NCBI GenBank assembly: GCA_029211085.1
Contig: JARGFW010000031.1
Location: 1 to 34,377, forward strand
DNA from: Deferrisomatales bacterium
GTDB taxonomy: Bacteria > Desulfobacterota > Deferrisomatia > Deferrisomatales > JARGFW01
Length of the DNA: 34,377 bases
Direction of reading: 5' to 3'
Below are positions 8,585-17,444 of the stretch, piece after piece. The notes below the pieces were generated by a model that worked only from the letters and a program-made list of their open reading frames with translations, was not told the origin of the DNA and ran no database searches. Positions within the stretch are counted from its first letter, which is position 1. The number at the start of each line of letters is the position of its first letter. The position numbers were made by a program, and so were the translations under genes.

Positions 8585-8839
8585 TTATGCGTCCTCTCCT
8601 GCCGGTGCCGACCCCAGAGGCCGGGTCGTCGGAGCCCCGTCGGCGTTGCGTTCCAAGAGTTCCACCTTGCGCTGGGCCGCGTCCAGGCGGCGCTGGCATT
8701 CGGCGGACAGGGCCATCCCTTCCTCAAACGCGGCGATGGACTCCTCCAGGGCCAGTTCTTCGGACTCCAGGGACCGCACCAGTCTTTCGAGACGGGCAAG
8801 CATGTCCTCAAACCGCTCGGTCTTGGTGGATTTCGACAC
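8585..8839 (-). CDS. xseB: Exodeoxyribonuclease VII small subunit
   Basis: The 84-residue protein matches XseB, the small helical subunit that joins XseA to form exonuclease VII, which degrades single-stranded DNA. The typical helices are present: FEDMLARLERLVRSLESEEL, then LEESIAAFEEGMAL and a C-terminal helix with LDAAQRKVELL. The start is GTG at 8837-8839, with GGAGAG about 5 nt upstream. xseA is not in the window. It is the first gene after the internal promoter at 8893-8921, and abuts ispA with no intergenic base, a common xseB-ispA-dxs order. Confidence 0.92.
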   Translation of the reverse strand: MSKSTKTERFEDMLARLERLVRSLESEELALEESIAAFEEGMALSAECQRRLDAAQRKVELLERNADGAPTTRPLGSAPAGEDA

Positions 8840-8892
8840 GATCTCTCCGTACGCCGGGGACAGGCCCCCAGGATTGAGCCCAAAAGCTGAAA

Positions 8893-8921
8893 ATTATTCG
8901 AGAATAGCGGTGTTCAGTCAA
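8893..8921 (-). promoter_or_regulatory. Strong sigma70-type promoter for xseB-ispA-dxs operon
   Basis: The minus strand has TTGACT (8916-8921), a 17-nt spacer and AATAAT (8893-8898), each 5/6 to consensus, in the only AT-rich patch of the neighbourhood. The -35 box overlaps the stop codon of the upstream M23 gene. Predicted transcription starts near 8886, about 46 nt before the xseB GTG. It would make xseB to the U32 gene a separately driven unit inside the longer minus-strand block. Confidence 0.7.
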
Positions 8922-9799
8922 GGGGTTTCCCCACCCCCGGCGGCCCCAAACGCGTGCAACAGACTCAGGGGATCGGCCTTTCGCCCGGAGAGATACACCC
9001 CCCAGTGCAGGTGAGGACCGGTAGAGCGGCCGGTGGAGCCCACCTGACCCAGTTCGCCGCCGGCCGCCACCTGCTGTTCCTCGCGCACGGCCACCGTGTC
9101 CAGGTGAAAGTACGCGGTGTACAGTCCCAGGCCGTGGTCCACGAACACGGTGTGGCCGGTGTAGAAGTAGTCTCCCACCAGCGCAACCGTGCCGGCCCCT
9201 GCGGCGTGCACCGGGGCACCCCGGGGGGCGGCGATGTCCAGCCCGGAGTGGTAGCTCTTGGGGGTGCCGTTGTACACCCTGCGCACCCCGAAGGCACTGG
9301 TGACCGGACCGCTCAACGGCATCGCAAACGGCGTCTGCCACAGCCGCTCAGCGGTGCGGCGGCCGAGCACCTTGCGGATGACGCGGTTTTCCCTGGCGGC
9401 GCGTTCCTGGTCCTCGGGTGACAGGTGGACCATTCCCTCCTGTACCCGCAGGTGCTGCTCCGGGTACTCCCGTGGCGCCACCGTCATCGTGAGCGCGGCC
9501 AAGGGTTGACGGTCCTGCTGCCGGAGCACGCTCAGTAGCAGTGACGCCTGCCCCGGGGCCTGCTCTCGATCGACTGCGGCGAGCCCTTCCCAGGTGGTGT
9601 CGGAAAGCTGCCACAGGGCGAACTCCCGGTCCCCGAACGTGGCCCGCACCGCGTCTCCGCCTTCGACACCGTGCACCGTCACCCGGAACACCTCCCCAGG
9701 CGCCGGCTGCGCAGGGGCCAACTCCACCTGCGGGAGGGACCCCGCCCCGGCGGCACCGCACAGCCCGAGCCAGCAGATCAACGATACTGTGAACCTCAA
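8918..9799 (-). CDS. M23-family (LytM-type) metallopeptidase, secreted
   Basis: The 293-residue protein has an N-terminal signal sequence (about 1-20), a beta-rich N-terminal region (about 22-110) and a C-terminal M23 peptidase domain. Zinc ligands are intact: His 184 and Asp 188 (HSGLD) and His 265 (HLHWG), with catalytic His 232 (YFHLD). It should therefore be an active peptidoglycan endopeptidase in the periplasm, not a degenerate LytM activator. The apparent start is TTG at 9797-9799, overlapping the glnD stop as TTGA, with AAGGGGAACAGGG just upstream. The pairing with an upstream amidase suggests a cell-wall remodelling set. Confidence 0.9.
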   Translation of the reverse strand: MRFTVSLICWLGLCGAAGAGSLPQVELAPAQPAPGEVFRVTVHGVEGGDAVRATFGDREFALWQLSDTTWEGLAAVDREQAPGQASLLLSVLRQQDRQPLAALTMTVAPREYPEQHLRVQEGMVHLSPEDQERAARENRVIRKVLGRRTAERLWQTPFAMPLSGPVTSAFGVRRVYNGTPKSYHSGLDIAAPRGAPVHAAGAGTVALVGDYFYTGHTVFVDHGLGLYTAYFHLDTVAVREEQQVAAGGELGQVGSTGRSTGPHLHWGVYLSGRKADPLSLLHAFGAAGGGETP

Positions 9800-12468
9800 C
9801 CCTGTTCCCCTTCCCGAGTAGCCCCGGCGATCACCGCTTCGAGTCTGTGCTGCAACTCGATGAGTCGGCCGGCATCGGTGAGTTTCCCGCCTTCTACGGT
9901 CTCCACGTAGAAGGCGTCGGACACCCGCCGGAGCATGGTAATGATCTTGGCCAAGCGAATGGTCAACCCCTGGTCCGTCAGGGCACGGGCCACATCGTAC
10001 AACAAACCCAGGCGGTCTGGCCCGGAGAGATCCACCACCGTGAACCGCGCCGAAGCGTTATTATCCACCGTAACCCGGGTCGGCACCGGGGGCAACGCCT
10101 GCTCCAGGGGCGAGACGACCCGCAGGCAGCGGTGTTTCAGAGGGGGCAGCGCACCGGAGCCGGACAACAGATGGACGAGTTCCTCACGCCATTGGTCCCA
10201 GCGGGGACCGCTTGCCAGAGGCTCGCCACGGGGCACGGTGACGTGGAACACGTCGACGGCCCAACCGTCGGTGCGCGTGTTGAGCACAGCCGAGAGAACG
10301 TTGACCTGGTGGGTCGCCAGCAACCCTGCCACGGTGGCGAACAACCCGGGTCGGTCGCGGGTGAGGAGCAGTAACTCGGTGTGGCCTTCGGCAGGTACCG
10401 CGCGCAGTTCCACCACCGGAACATCGCCCCGCCCCAGAAACGCGGCCAAGTGGCGCAGCAGCACCTCCACCGGCTGGGCAAGCAGGTAACGGGGGTCGTC
10501 GATGTGTGCCAGAAACCCCTCCACCTCGGCTTCCGGAGCCAGATCCCCTGCCGCAGCACGCAAGCGGTGGCCAACGGCCGCCACCCGTTCCGCCGTGATG
10601 TCGCGCCGGGGTGGTCCATGCTCGAGCACCGCCAGGGATTTCTCATACAGCTCGCGGAACAGCAGGTGCTTCCAGCGGGTCCAGGAAGTGGGCCCCACCG
10701 CCCGCGCGTCGGCGAAGGTGAGCAGGTGCAGCATGCGCAGGAGTTGGGGATCGCCGACGTGGCCGGCGAACTCGGCCACCAACTGTTCGTCGTGCAGATC
10801 GCGGCTCTGGGCGGTCAGGGCCAGGCTCAGGTGCTCGCGCACCAGAAACTCCAGATGCGCCCGCTCCCGGGGGAGCAGGTCCATGCGGTCGGCCACCTGG
10901 ATGGCCAACTCCGCACCGCGTTCCTCATGGCGGCTCCCGTGCCCCTTGCCCACGTCGTGCAGCAGCGCAGCCAGGTACACCAGATGGGGCCGCTCCACCT
11001 CCTCCATCGCCCGGGTGTACTGGGGAAACTCCTCCCGGTACTCGCCCCGGGCCAGGCGCCGCAGTTCCTGCACGGCGAACAGGCTGTGCACGTCCACGGG
11101 ATAGGCGTGGTAGGGGTCGCGCTGCACCCGATGGTAGATGGGCTCCAGTTCCGGGATGAAACGGTCCAGAAACCGCACGTCGTGCATGCAAAAAAGGGTG
11201 GAGGCGACGCGCCGGGGATACTGCAGCACCCGCAGGAACAACGCCACGGCGTCGGGGTCCCGGCGGTATCGATCGTCGATACAGTCCAGATGGTCGCGAA
11301 TGACTTGCGTTGCCTGGGCGGAGAGGTCCGCGTCGTGGACCTGCGCCGCCTCGAACGCGGCCAGCATCCGCAGGGGGTCCTCCGTGGTCGCCAGGGGGTC
11401 GAGGGTAATCTCTCCCCCCTGCAGGAGCACCCCGTGGCTCACCTCCTGCGGGGGCTCGCCACCGCTCGCACCACCGCGGTTGCCGCGAACCGAAAGGGCC
11501 TTACGCAGCAGGCGCTCCACCGCGTGGACCACCTGGTTGGCGCAGGCGTAATAGCCCTGGAGCAAGGCCTCGGCACCGGGCCCCTGGGGCGTGTCGGGGT
11601 GGCCGAAGTACTCCGCCACCTCGGCCTGCAGTTCGAAGCTCAGTCGGTCCTCCCTGCGTCCGCACAGGAAGTGGAGTTGGTTGCGCAACCGCAGGAGGAA
11701 CTCACGGCTCTCCTCCAAGGCGCGGATCTCGGCGGCTGGCACCAGCCCGTTCTGCAGCAACTCGTCCACGGTGCGCGCCCCGAAACGGCGCCGAACCGCC
11801 AACAGGGCGGTCTGGATGTCCCGCAGGCCGCCCTGCCCTTCCACCACCTGGGGCTCGAGCAGGTACACGGTGCCGCCGTATCGGGCGTGGCGCTCCTCCA
11901 TCTCCGCCAACAAACCAGCGGCGCTCTCCGTGCCGGAGGTGCCCGGCAAGGCCGCCCGATCCGCCGGGTCGCGCCGTTCGGTCAGTGTCGGGTCACCGCA
12001 AAGGAACCGCCCCTCCCCCAGACTTGCGGCGTCGATGGGGGAATCACCGTCCGCGACCCGGTGCGGTCCGAGAGCAAGCAAGACCCCCTGCACGTCCAGG
12101 TGGGCGTCGCGGAGGGGATGGAGCAGCCCCTCCCAGAGCGGCATAGGGTCGAACCCTTCGCGGTGCACCAGCAGCATCTCGAGGACGGAGTGCGGTGCCA
12201 GCGCGCGGTGGCCAAACTCTCCCAAGGCGAACAGGGCACTGCCGTGGGCCTCGTCCCTGCGCTCCTCCTGCAGCGACCGGAACAACGCGCAAACCAGGGT
12301 GTCGCAGCGATCCGTCCAGGTGGCCACCACGGCGTGGCCGGAGCCGCCGCCGTCGTGCAGTGTCCGGAGCTCGGACCGGCTGCACCTGAGATACTCCCGG
12401 ATCTCCTGCACCCTGGACCCCCGGGTCTGCAGGCGGGTCTGGAGGACCCCCGTTCGTTGACAGCTCAC
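9796..12468 (-). CDS. glnD: GlnD-type PII uridylyltransferase/uridylyl-removing protein with eroded transferase site
   Basis: The product is 890 residues, the same as E. coli GlnD as I recall it, starting at GTG 12466-12468 that overlaps the amidase TGA (GTGA). GlnD reads glutamine and adds or removes UMP on PII. Seen: linker motif GQGGLRDIQ (211-219), an intact HD domain (LLHDVGKG, His 504/Asp 505) for UMP removal, and two C-terminal ACT domains for glutamine sensing. The N-terminal nucleotidyltransferase signature, normally GGYGRGEL..SDID, reads GEFGHRAL..SVLE (83-97): the first catalytic Asp is Val 95 and the second is Glu 97. Later transferase motifs are also poorly kept. UMP transfer is probably lost; UMP removal or sensing may persist. 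Confidence 0.9.
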   Translation of the reverse strand: MSCQRTGVLQTRLQTRGSRVQEIREYLRCSRSELRTLHDGGGSGHAVVATWTDRCDTLVCALFRSLQEERRDEAHGSALFALGEFGHRALAPHSVLEMLLVHREGFDPMPLWEGLLHPLRDAHLDVQGVLLALGPHRVADGDSPIDAASLGEGRFLCGDPTLTERRDPADRAALPGTSGTESAAGLLAEMEERHARYGGTVYLLEPQVVEGQGGLRDIQTALLAVRRRFGARTVDELLQNGLVPAAEIRALEESREFLLRLRNQLHFLCGRREDRLSFELQAEVAEYFGHPDTPQGPGAEALLQGYYACANQVVHAVERLLRKALSVRGNRGGASGGEPPQEVSHGVLLQGGEITLDPLATTEDPLRMLAAFEAAQVHDADLSAQATQVIRDHLDCIDDRYRRDPDAVALFLRVLQYPRRVASTLFCMHDVRFLDRFIPELEPIYHRVQRDPYHAYPVDVHSLFAVQELRRLARGEYREEFPQYTRAMEEVERPHLVYLAALLHDVGKGHGSRHEERGAELAIQVADRMDLLPRERAHLEFLVREHLSLALTAQSRDLHDEQLVAEFAGHVGDPQLLRMLHLLTFADARAVGPTSWTRWKHLLFRELYEKSLAVLEHGPPRRDITAERVAAVGHRLRAAAGDLAPEAEVEGFLAHIDDPRYLLAQPVEVLLRHLAAFLGRGDVPVVELRAVPAEGHTELLLLTRDRPGLFATVAGLLATHQVNVLSAVLNTRTDGWAVDVFHVTVPRGEPLASGPRWDQWREELVHLLSGSGALPPLKHRCLRVVSPLEQALPPVPTRVTVDNNASARFTVVDLSGPDRLGLLYDVARALTDQGLTIRLAKIITMLRRVSDAFYVETVEGGKLTDAGRLIELQHRLEAVIAGATREGEQG

Positions 12469-14045
12469 CCGCCATCCAGGAAGTGTTCCACGCCCGCGGC
12501 CATCGCTGTGGCGGCCTGGCGGTGGAAGCGGGCACTGGCCAGGCGCTTGGCCTCCACGGGGTGGGTGATGAACGAGGCCTCGATGAGGATCGCCGGCATC
12601 ATGGCTCCGGTGAGTACGTAGAACGGCCCCCGCTTGACGCCCAGGTCGCGCACCGGACCGTAGGCGCGGGACACATCCCCCACCAGCGCCCGTTGCACTG
12701 CCTCGGCCAGGCGTCGTGAATCTTGGATCTTCGAGGCGAGGATCACGTCCGCCAGGATATGTTCCATCTCGGCCAGGTCCGACTCGGTGCCGGCGTTCTC
12801 CCGGGCAGCCATCTTGCGGGCGGCCCGGTCGGAGGTGCGATCCAGATAGTAGGTCTCGATGCCCTTGGCCCGGGAGGAGCGGGCGGCGTTGGCGTGCACC
12901 GAGATGAACAAATCGGCGCCGAAACCATTGGCGATCGCCGTGCGCTGTTCCAGGGGCAGGAAACGATCGTCGCTGCGGGTGAGTTTGACCGTGCAGGGCA
13001 GACGCCGGGGTAGCTCCTCGGCCAACTCCTGGGCCATGGCCAGCGCCACGTTCTTTTCCAGCAGCCCCCCGGGCCCCACGGCGCCCGGATCTTTGCCTCC
13101 GTGGCCGGGATCCACCACGATGCGCAGGGGGCGCGCCGGCGCGTCCGGGGGTTGGGGCACGGGTGGCGCCGGGCTGCGGGAGATCAGGTCTGCCACCACG
13201 TCTTGAGACTCTACGTCGCGGACCACGTCGACCACGATGCGGGGCGGTGAGTCCAGGGGGAAGGCACGGAAGTTCGAGGCCCCGGTGAGGTCCAGCACCA
13301 CCCGCACAGTGGTCGGGTCGTACTGGCCCATCCGCACCTGCCGCACCAGCCCATCGGCTACCTGAGCGCAGGACGGGCACTCTGGCCCCACTCGGGTGCG
13401 CGCCAGGTCAAGGAAGATGCGCGGCGGCTTGCCGGCTCCCGGGTTTGCGGGCAGGGTCTTGGCTTGAAACGGCGTCAGGTGATCCAGGTCGAGCACCACC
13501 CGGGTGTAGCTCTCCGTAGACCAGGTGCGCACTCCCCCCACCCGGGTGCTGCGGGTCAGCTCGACCAGGCGCTTGCGAGCCACCGCCGCCATGTCCCGCT
13601 GGGGGTACTCGGCGACCACCCGCCGGTAGAGTTGACGCGACGGCTCGGTCTGACCCTGCAGTTCCCGCACCCGTCCCGCCCGCAGCAGCGCGTCGTCCGC
13701 CAGGTTCGAGTCGGGGTAGTCTGCGGTGAGTTGCAGGAACGCGGCCACGGCGGCTTCCCGATCGCTCTCGTCACCGGAAGCGGCGAACGCCTTCTCCTGG
13801 CACATCCCCAGCGTATACAAGGCGTCGGCGGCGCGGGGGGAGCGGGGGGCGGCGCGGGGTACCGCTTCAAACTGCTGGGCCGCGCGCCGCCACGCCCCGG
13901 CGTCCGCTGCACCGGGCCCGGCTGCGGAGAGTTCGTAATAGGCGGCGCGGGCGATCTCGTAGAGTTCCGTACCGCGCTCCGCCCGGGCAGAGCCGTGGAT
14001 GGCCACGGCCAGCAGCAGGCAGACGGCGCCCAGGGGCTTCCTCAT
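12465..14045 (-). CDS. N-acetylmuramoyl-L-alanine amidase (TPR-AMIN-Amidase_3), periplasmic
   Basis: The 526-residue protein has a signal peptide (1-22), a helical TPR-like segment (about 25-165), an AMIN-type beta domain (about 172-275), a Pro-rich linker (291-306) and a C-terminal Amidase_3 domain. The zinc site is complete: His 315 (DPGHGG), Glu 330 (LLEKN) and His 384 (SVHAN), with catalytic Glu 489 (ILIEASF). Such amidases cleave the stem peptide from muramic acid during septum splitting, and AMIN domains target them to the division site. The N-terminal TPR addition is unlike E. coli AmiC and is something I associate with deltaproteobacterial relatives. The ATG overlaps the lptD stop as ATGA. 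Confidence 0.92.
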   Translation of the reverse strand: MRKPLGAVCLLLAVAIHGSARAERGTELYEIARAAYYELSAAGPGAADAGAWRRAAQQFEAVPRAAPRSPRAADALYTLGMCQEKAFAASGDESDREAAVAAFLQLTADYPDSNLADDALLRAGRVRELQGQTEPSRQLYRRVVAEYPQRDMAAVARKRLVELTRSTRVGGVRTWSTESYTRVVLDLDHLTPFQAKTLPANPGAGKPPRIFLDLARTRVGPECPSCAQVADGLVRQVRMGQYDPTTVRVVLDLTGASNFRAFPLDSPPRIVVDVVRDVESQDVVADLISRSPAPPVPQPPDAPARPLRIVVDPGHGGKDPGAVGPGGLLEKNVALAMAQELAEELPRRLPCTVKLTRSDDRFLPLEQRTAIANGFGADLFISVHANAARSSRAKGIETYYLDRTSDRAARKMAARENAGTESDLAEMEHILADVILASKIQDSRRLAEAVQRALVGDVSRAYGPVRDLGVKRGPFYVLTGAMMPAILIEASFITHPVEAKRLASARFHRQAATAMAAGVEHFLDGG

Positions 14046-16051
14046 GGCAGAAGGCCCTTCAACGCCCCCAGGCGGCCCAGGCCGGCGATCTCCAGTTGGG
14101 CGTAGTAGCGGTGGTCATAACGGTTCTCGTCCGCCTGCCAGTTGCGCGAGTAGGTCACCTGCACCGCCCAGCAGGGATGGTGTAACTGCGCACCATAGCT
14201 CTCCTCCAGAATCTGAGTTTCCCGGGCGCTGTAGCGGTTGCGGTACTGCAGGGTGAGCACCCGCCGCACGGCGATCTCCAGCCCCGCGTCCAGATACCCG
14301 GCTTCCTGTTTGAGATAACGGTAGCCGGCGAACAGGCGGTCGCCGCGGCGGTCTCGCAGGTCCCCCTGGGCCGACCAGCTCAGCCAGGGGTCTGCAACGC
14401 CGGGGTCGTACTCCCCGGCGGCCCCTAGGGAGACAGCGTCGCTCGGAAACCAGTCCAGCTCTCCCCGCAAGGGGAGCCAACGGGACGCCCCCAGTTCGTA
14501 GCGCGCGTCCAGATCCAGGGCAGCCAGGGTGCGCAGGCCGGTATCGGTCAGCAGGCGGTTCTCCAGCTGCAAGGAAGCCGTGGTGGTGTGCGCGAACTCG
14601 TCCTGGTGGTCGAACCCGGGCGGTGCCCCGCCCCGCCCTTCCTCCTCCCACTGCAGGCTCAGCCGAGGCTCTAAGGTGTGTAGCACCGCGCCGAACGGAC
14701 GGGCCAACGTGAGCTCTGCGTCCAGTTGCGCGTCGGCCCCACCCCGTGCGGTCCACTCGTCGTCCACCCGATAGATATTCTGCCGATAGCCGCTCCTCGC
14801 CGCCAGCCCGAGTGCGCCAAGGGAGCCCGAAGCCCCCAGGCCGGGAACTACCTCCAGGCGCTCCCCCCGGAGCCCCTGCCCTCTCCAGAACCGGGTTCCG
14901 CGCACGGTGGGGGACCAGACCAGGGGCCCGACCAGGGGCGTCTCGCGGCCCAACAGGCCAAACTGCGGCAGGGTCTGCAGTACCTCCCCCTGGGGGTCGG
15001 TAAGGGACTGGAAGTACTCGGCCAGGCCGAACAGAGAACCGGCGCCCACATCGTGGGTGCCCACGGCGAAGCTGCGGGTGCGCTGCACCCCACGGTCGTC
15101 GAGGGTATCTCCCAGGTCGCGCTGGTAATCGGTATCCCCCGCATAGTTCACCTGAACCCGCGCCCGGGAAGCGTCGTCAAAACGACTGACGTGGTCGGCT
15201 TCCACCGTGTAGCGATGGGCATCCCTGAGCCGGTCCCAGAGATGGGTACCGGCGATGCGCCCCGCATGCCCCTCGGCCAGCACGTAACGCACTTCCCCCC
15301 GCTCCTCCCAGCCGCGCTGGCTGCGGTACCTTCCCTCCAGGGTGGCGTCAGCGTTGTCGGAGATGACCCAGTAGTAGCGCAGTGCGCCGTACAGGCCGTC
15401 GGTGCTCGTGTAACCGAACTTGGGGAACAGAAATCCGGACTGGCGCTCCCGTTTCACCGGGAACAGGAGGTAGGGGGTGTAGAGCAGCGGTACCCCCTCC
15501 ACCCAGAACGCGGCTCCCCGCCCCACCAGGTAACCCTCCAGTTCCACTTCCAACTCGCGGGCCTGCACCCGCCAACTGGGCCAGGTGCCGTCGCAGGCGG
15601 TGAACCCTCCGTCCTGGACGGTATAGGAGTTGGCCCCGGTCTTGCGCAGGTGCTTCCCCCACACCCGGTAGCCCTCTCGCGCGATCCACAGGGATCCGTC
15701 CGTCACCTCCCCCTGTTCGGTGACGGTGTTGATCTCCAGGCGGCTGCACTCCAGCACGTTGCCGTCCCCGTCCTCGAGCACCACCTGGCCCTCCGCCCGG
15801 GCCACCCCGTCCCCTGGGCGAAACGTCACCCGCTCGGCGAGCAGGCGGAACTCCCGCCAGCGCAGCACCACGTGCCCCTCGGCGCGCACTTCTTCGCTGC
15901 CCTGCAGGGCCGACAGGGAGTCGGCCTGCAACGCCACGGCGTCTCCGCCGGTTTCGCGCCGCAGCGACCAGAACTCCTGGGCGCTGGCTGGTCCCGCCAC
16001 GAGCGTGATGAGGGAGATCAACAATATCGATCTAAGCAAACGCAATTCCAT
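14042..16051 (-). CDS. lptD: LPS-assembly protein LptD (short form)
   Basis: The 669-residue protein has a signal peptide (1-24), an N-terminal OstA/LptA-like beta-jellyroll (about 38-135: ADSLSALQGSEEVRAEGHVVLRW) and a long C-terminal beta-barrel rich in aromatic alternating strands. LptD with LptE inserts lipopolysaccharide into the outer membrane. The conserved PLLYTPYLLFP segment is present at about residues 188-198. Cysteines are at 102, 153 and 627; E. coli has two pairs, so the disulfide scheme here would be reduced. It is shorter than E. coli LptD (784), matching short LptD forms outside the gammaproteobacteria. It begins 24 nt after folC. Confidence 0.9.
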   Translation of the reverse strand: MELRLLRSILLISLITLVAGPASAQEFWSLRRETGGDAVALQADSLSALQGSEEVRAEGHVVLRWREFRLLAERVTFRPGDGVARAEGQVVLEDGDGNVLECSRLEINTVTEQGEVTDGSLWIAREGYRVWGKHLRKTGANSYTVQDGGFTACDGTWPSWRVQARELEVELEGYLVGRGAAFWVEGVPLLYTPYLLFPVKRERQSGFLFPKFGYTSTDGLYGALRYYWVISDNADATLEGRYRSQRGWEERGEVRYVLAEGHAGRIAGTHLWDRLRDAHRYTVEADHVSRFDDASRARVQVNYAGDTDYQRDLGDTLDDRGVQRTRSFAVGTHDVGAGSLFGLAEYFQSLTDPQGEVLQTLPQFGLLGRETPLVGPLVWSPTVRGTRFWRGQGLRGERLEVVPGLGASGSLGALGLAARSGYRQNIYRVDDEWTARGGADAQLDAELTLARPFGAVLHTLEPRLSLQWEEEGRGGAPPGFDHQDEFAHTTTASLQLENRLLTDTGLRTLAALDLDARYELGASRWLPLRGELDWFPSDAVSLGAAGEYDPGVADPWLSWSAQGDLRDRRGDRLFAGYRYLKQEAGYLDAGLEIAVRRVLTLQYRNRYSARETQILEESYGAQLHHPCWAVQVTYSRNWQADENRYDHRYYAQLEIAGLGRLGALKGLLP

Positions 16052-16075
16052 GTCTTGTTGTGAAATCAGATACGG

Positions 16076-17362
16076 CTACGGCACGCGTCCCAGGCGGCGC
16101 AGATGGCCGCGTGCCTCGCCCACGGTGGTGAGGGAACCGGTCACGCACACCAGATCGTCCGGGCCCGCTTCGGATAGAGCCAGGTCCAGGGCAGCACCCA
16201 CGTTGGGGGCCGTGATGGCGTCCGTCCCCGCGTATTGGCGGGCGGCGGCCGCTAGATCTGCGGGCGCCAGGGCCCGCCGGGAGGCAGAAGCTGTGAGCAC
16301 CAAACGGTTCGCCAGGGGAGCGAGGTCCGCGAGGATGGAGCGGGCGTCCTTGTCGCCGAGGATGCCCAGCACCAGCCACAGGCGGCGGTAGCGGAACTCG
16401 TCGCGCAGGGCTGTCGCCAGAACCCGAGAGGCGTGCGGGTTATGCGCGCCGTCGAGCAGCACCGTGGGGTGGCTGCCGCACTCCTCCAGGCGTCCTGGCC
16501 AGGTTGCGGTGGCGACGCCCTGGCGTATCCCCGCCTCCGGCAGGTTCCAGCCGCGGGCGGCGAGCACCTCCAGGGCGGCCAGGGCCACGGCCAGGTTGTC
16601 GGCCTGGTGGGCGCCGCGCAGGCGGTACGCCACGTGGTCCCAACGAACGTGCAAACCGTGGTAGTCCAACGCCCCCGGCCCGGCCGGTTCGCTCCGGAAC
16701 TCGCGGCCGAGTCTGTACACCGGCGAGCCGCGGCCGGCGGCCAGGCGTTCCAGGTTGCTCAGGGCCTCCCCCTGGGCGGCGGTGACCAGGGGTATCCCCG
16801 GCTTGACGATACCACCCTTCTCCGCGGCAATTTCCGCGATGGTCGCGCCCAGGTGCTCGCAGTGCTCCAACCCCACGTTGGTGATCACCGTCACATCGGG
16901 TTCCACCACATTGGTGCTGTCCAAACGGCCCCCCAGGCCCACTTCCACCACCGCCAGGTCCACACGGACCCGCGCGAAATGCAGTAGGGCCATGGCGGTG
17001 ATGATCTCGAACTGGGTCATGCCCGGGGGGGCGGCGTCCCGCACCGCCCGGTACAGGTCGGGCACCGCGGCGTCGGGCAGGAGTTCCCCATCGACCCGGA
17101 TGCGCTCACCGAAGAACTCCAGGGGGGGCGAGGTGAACAACCCGGTGCGCAGGCCGCAGGCCGTCAGGGCCGCGGAGAGCAGCATGGCTGTGGAGCCCTT
17201 GCCGTTGGTGCCGCCCACGTGCACACACGGCACCTGCCGGTGGGGGTGGCCCAGAGCGGCCAGGCAAACCTCCACGCGTTCCAGGCCCAGGTCGATGCCG
17301 AACTTCTCCAGGGCATCGATCTCGGCCAGGGCTTGGACGGGGCTCAACGGTGGGCTTGGCAT
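16076..17362 (-). CDS. folC: Folylpolyglutamate synthase / dihydrofolate synthase
   Basis: The 428-residue product is a Mur-ligase-family FolC. It shows HVGGTNGKGST (the P-loop), VVEVGLGGRLDSTN, ITNVGLEHCEHLG and LLDGAHNPHA, all diagnostic. FolC adds L-glutamate to dihydropteroate and extends the gamma-glutamyl tail of tetrahydrofolates, using ATP. The ATG at 17362 is chosen because homology begins at SPVQALAEIDALEKFGI; an open frame reaches further upstream but runs through the fusA promoter. No clear Shine-Dalgarno sequence is seen. It is the first gene of the minus-strand block and diverges from fusA. Confidence 0.93.
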   Translation of the reverse strand: MPSPPLSPVQALAEIDALEKFGIDLGLERVEVCLAALGHPHRQVPCVHVGGTNGKGSTAMLLSAALTACGLRTGLFTSPPLEFFGERIRVDGELLPDAAVPDLYRAVRDAAPPGMTQFEIITAMALLHFARVRVDLAVVEVGLGGRLDSTNVVEPDVTVITNVGLEHCEHLGATIAEIAAEKGGIVKPGIPLVTAAQGEALSNLERLAAGRGSPVYRLGREFRSEPAGPGALDYHGLHVRWDHVAYRLRGAHQADNLAVALAALEVLAARGWNLPEAGIRQGVATATWPGRLEECGSHPTVLLDGAHNPHASRVLATALRDEFRYRRLWLVLGILGDKDARSILADLAPLANRLVLTASASRRALAPADLAAAARQYAGTDAITAPNVGAALDLALSEAGPDDLVCVTGSLTTVGEARGHLRRLGRVP

Positions 17363-17415
17363 GGAGGCGGGGTCCGACCCGCAGAACATCGCAAGAGCAG
17401 AGATGGTGATTGGAT

Positions 17416-17444
17416 TTGACTCACTCCTCGGCCCCGAGTATAAA
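17416..17444 (+). promoter_or_regulatory. Strong sigma70-type promoter for fusA
   Basis: TTGACT (17416-17421), a 17-nt spacer and TATAAA (17439-17444) form a near-consensus promoter about 86 nt before the fusA ATG. The -10 region AGTATAAAG also reads TATACT on the minus strand (17437-17442), so it could fire towards folC, though the minus-strand -35 is poor. Confidence 0.75.

Noticed and set aside
10381-12621. A 746-codon plus-strand open frame across glnD
   Set aside because: Antisense shadow of a well-supported gene; no homology or start signal.
14726-16063. A 445-codon plus-strand open frame across lptD
   Set aside because: Antisense shadow; translation is Pro/Gly/His-rich and unlike a protein.
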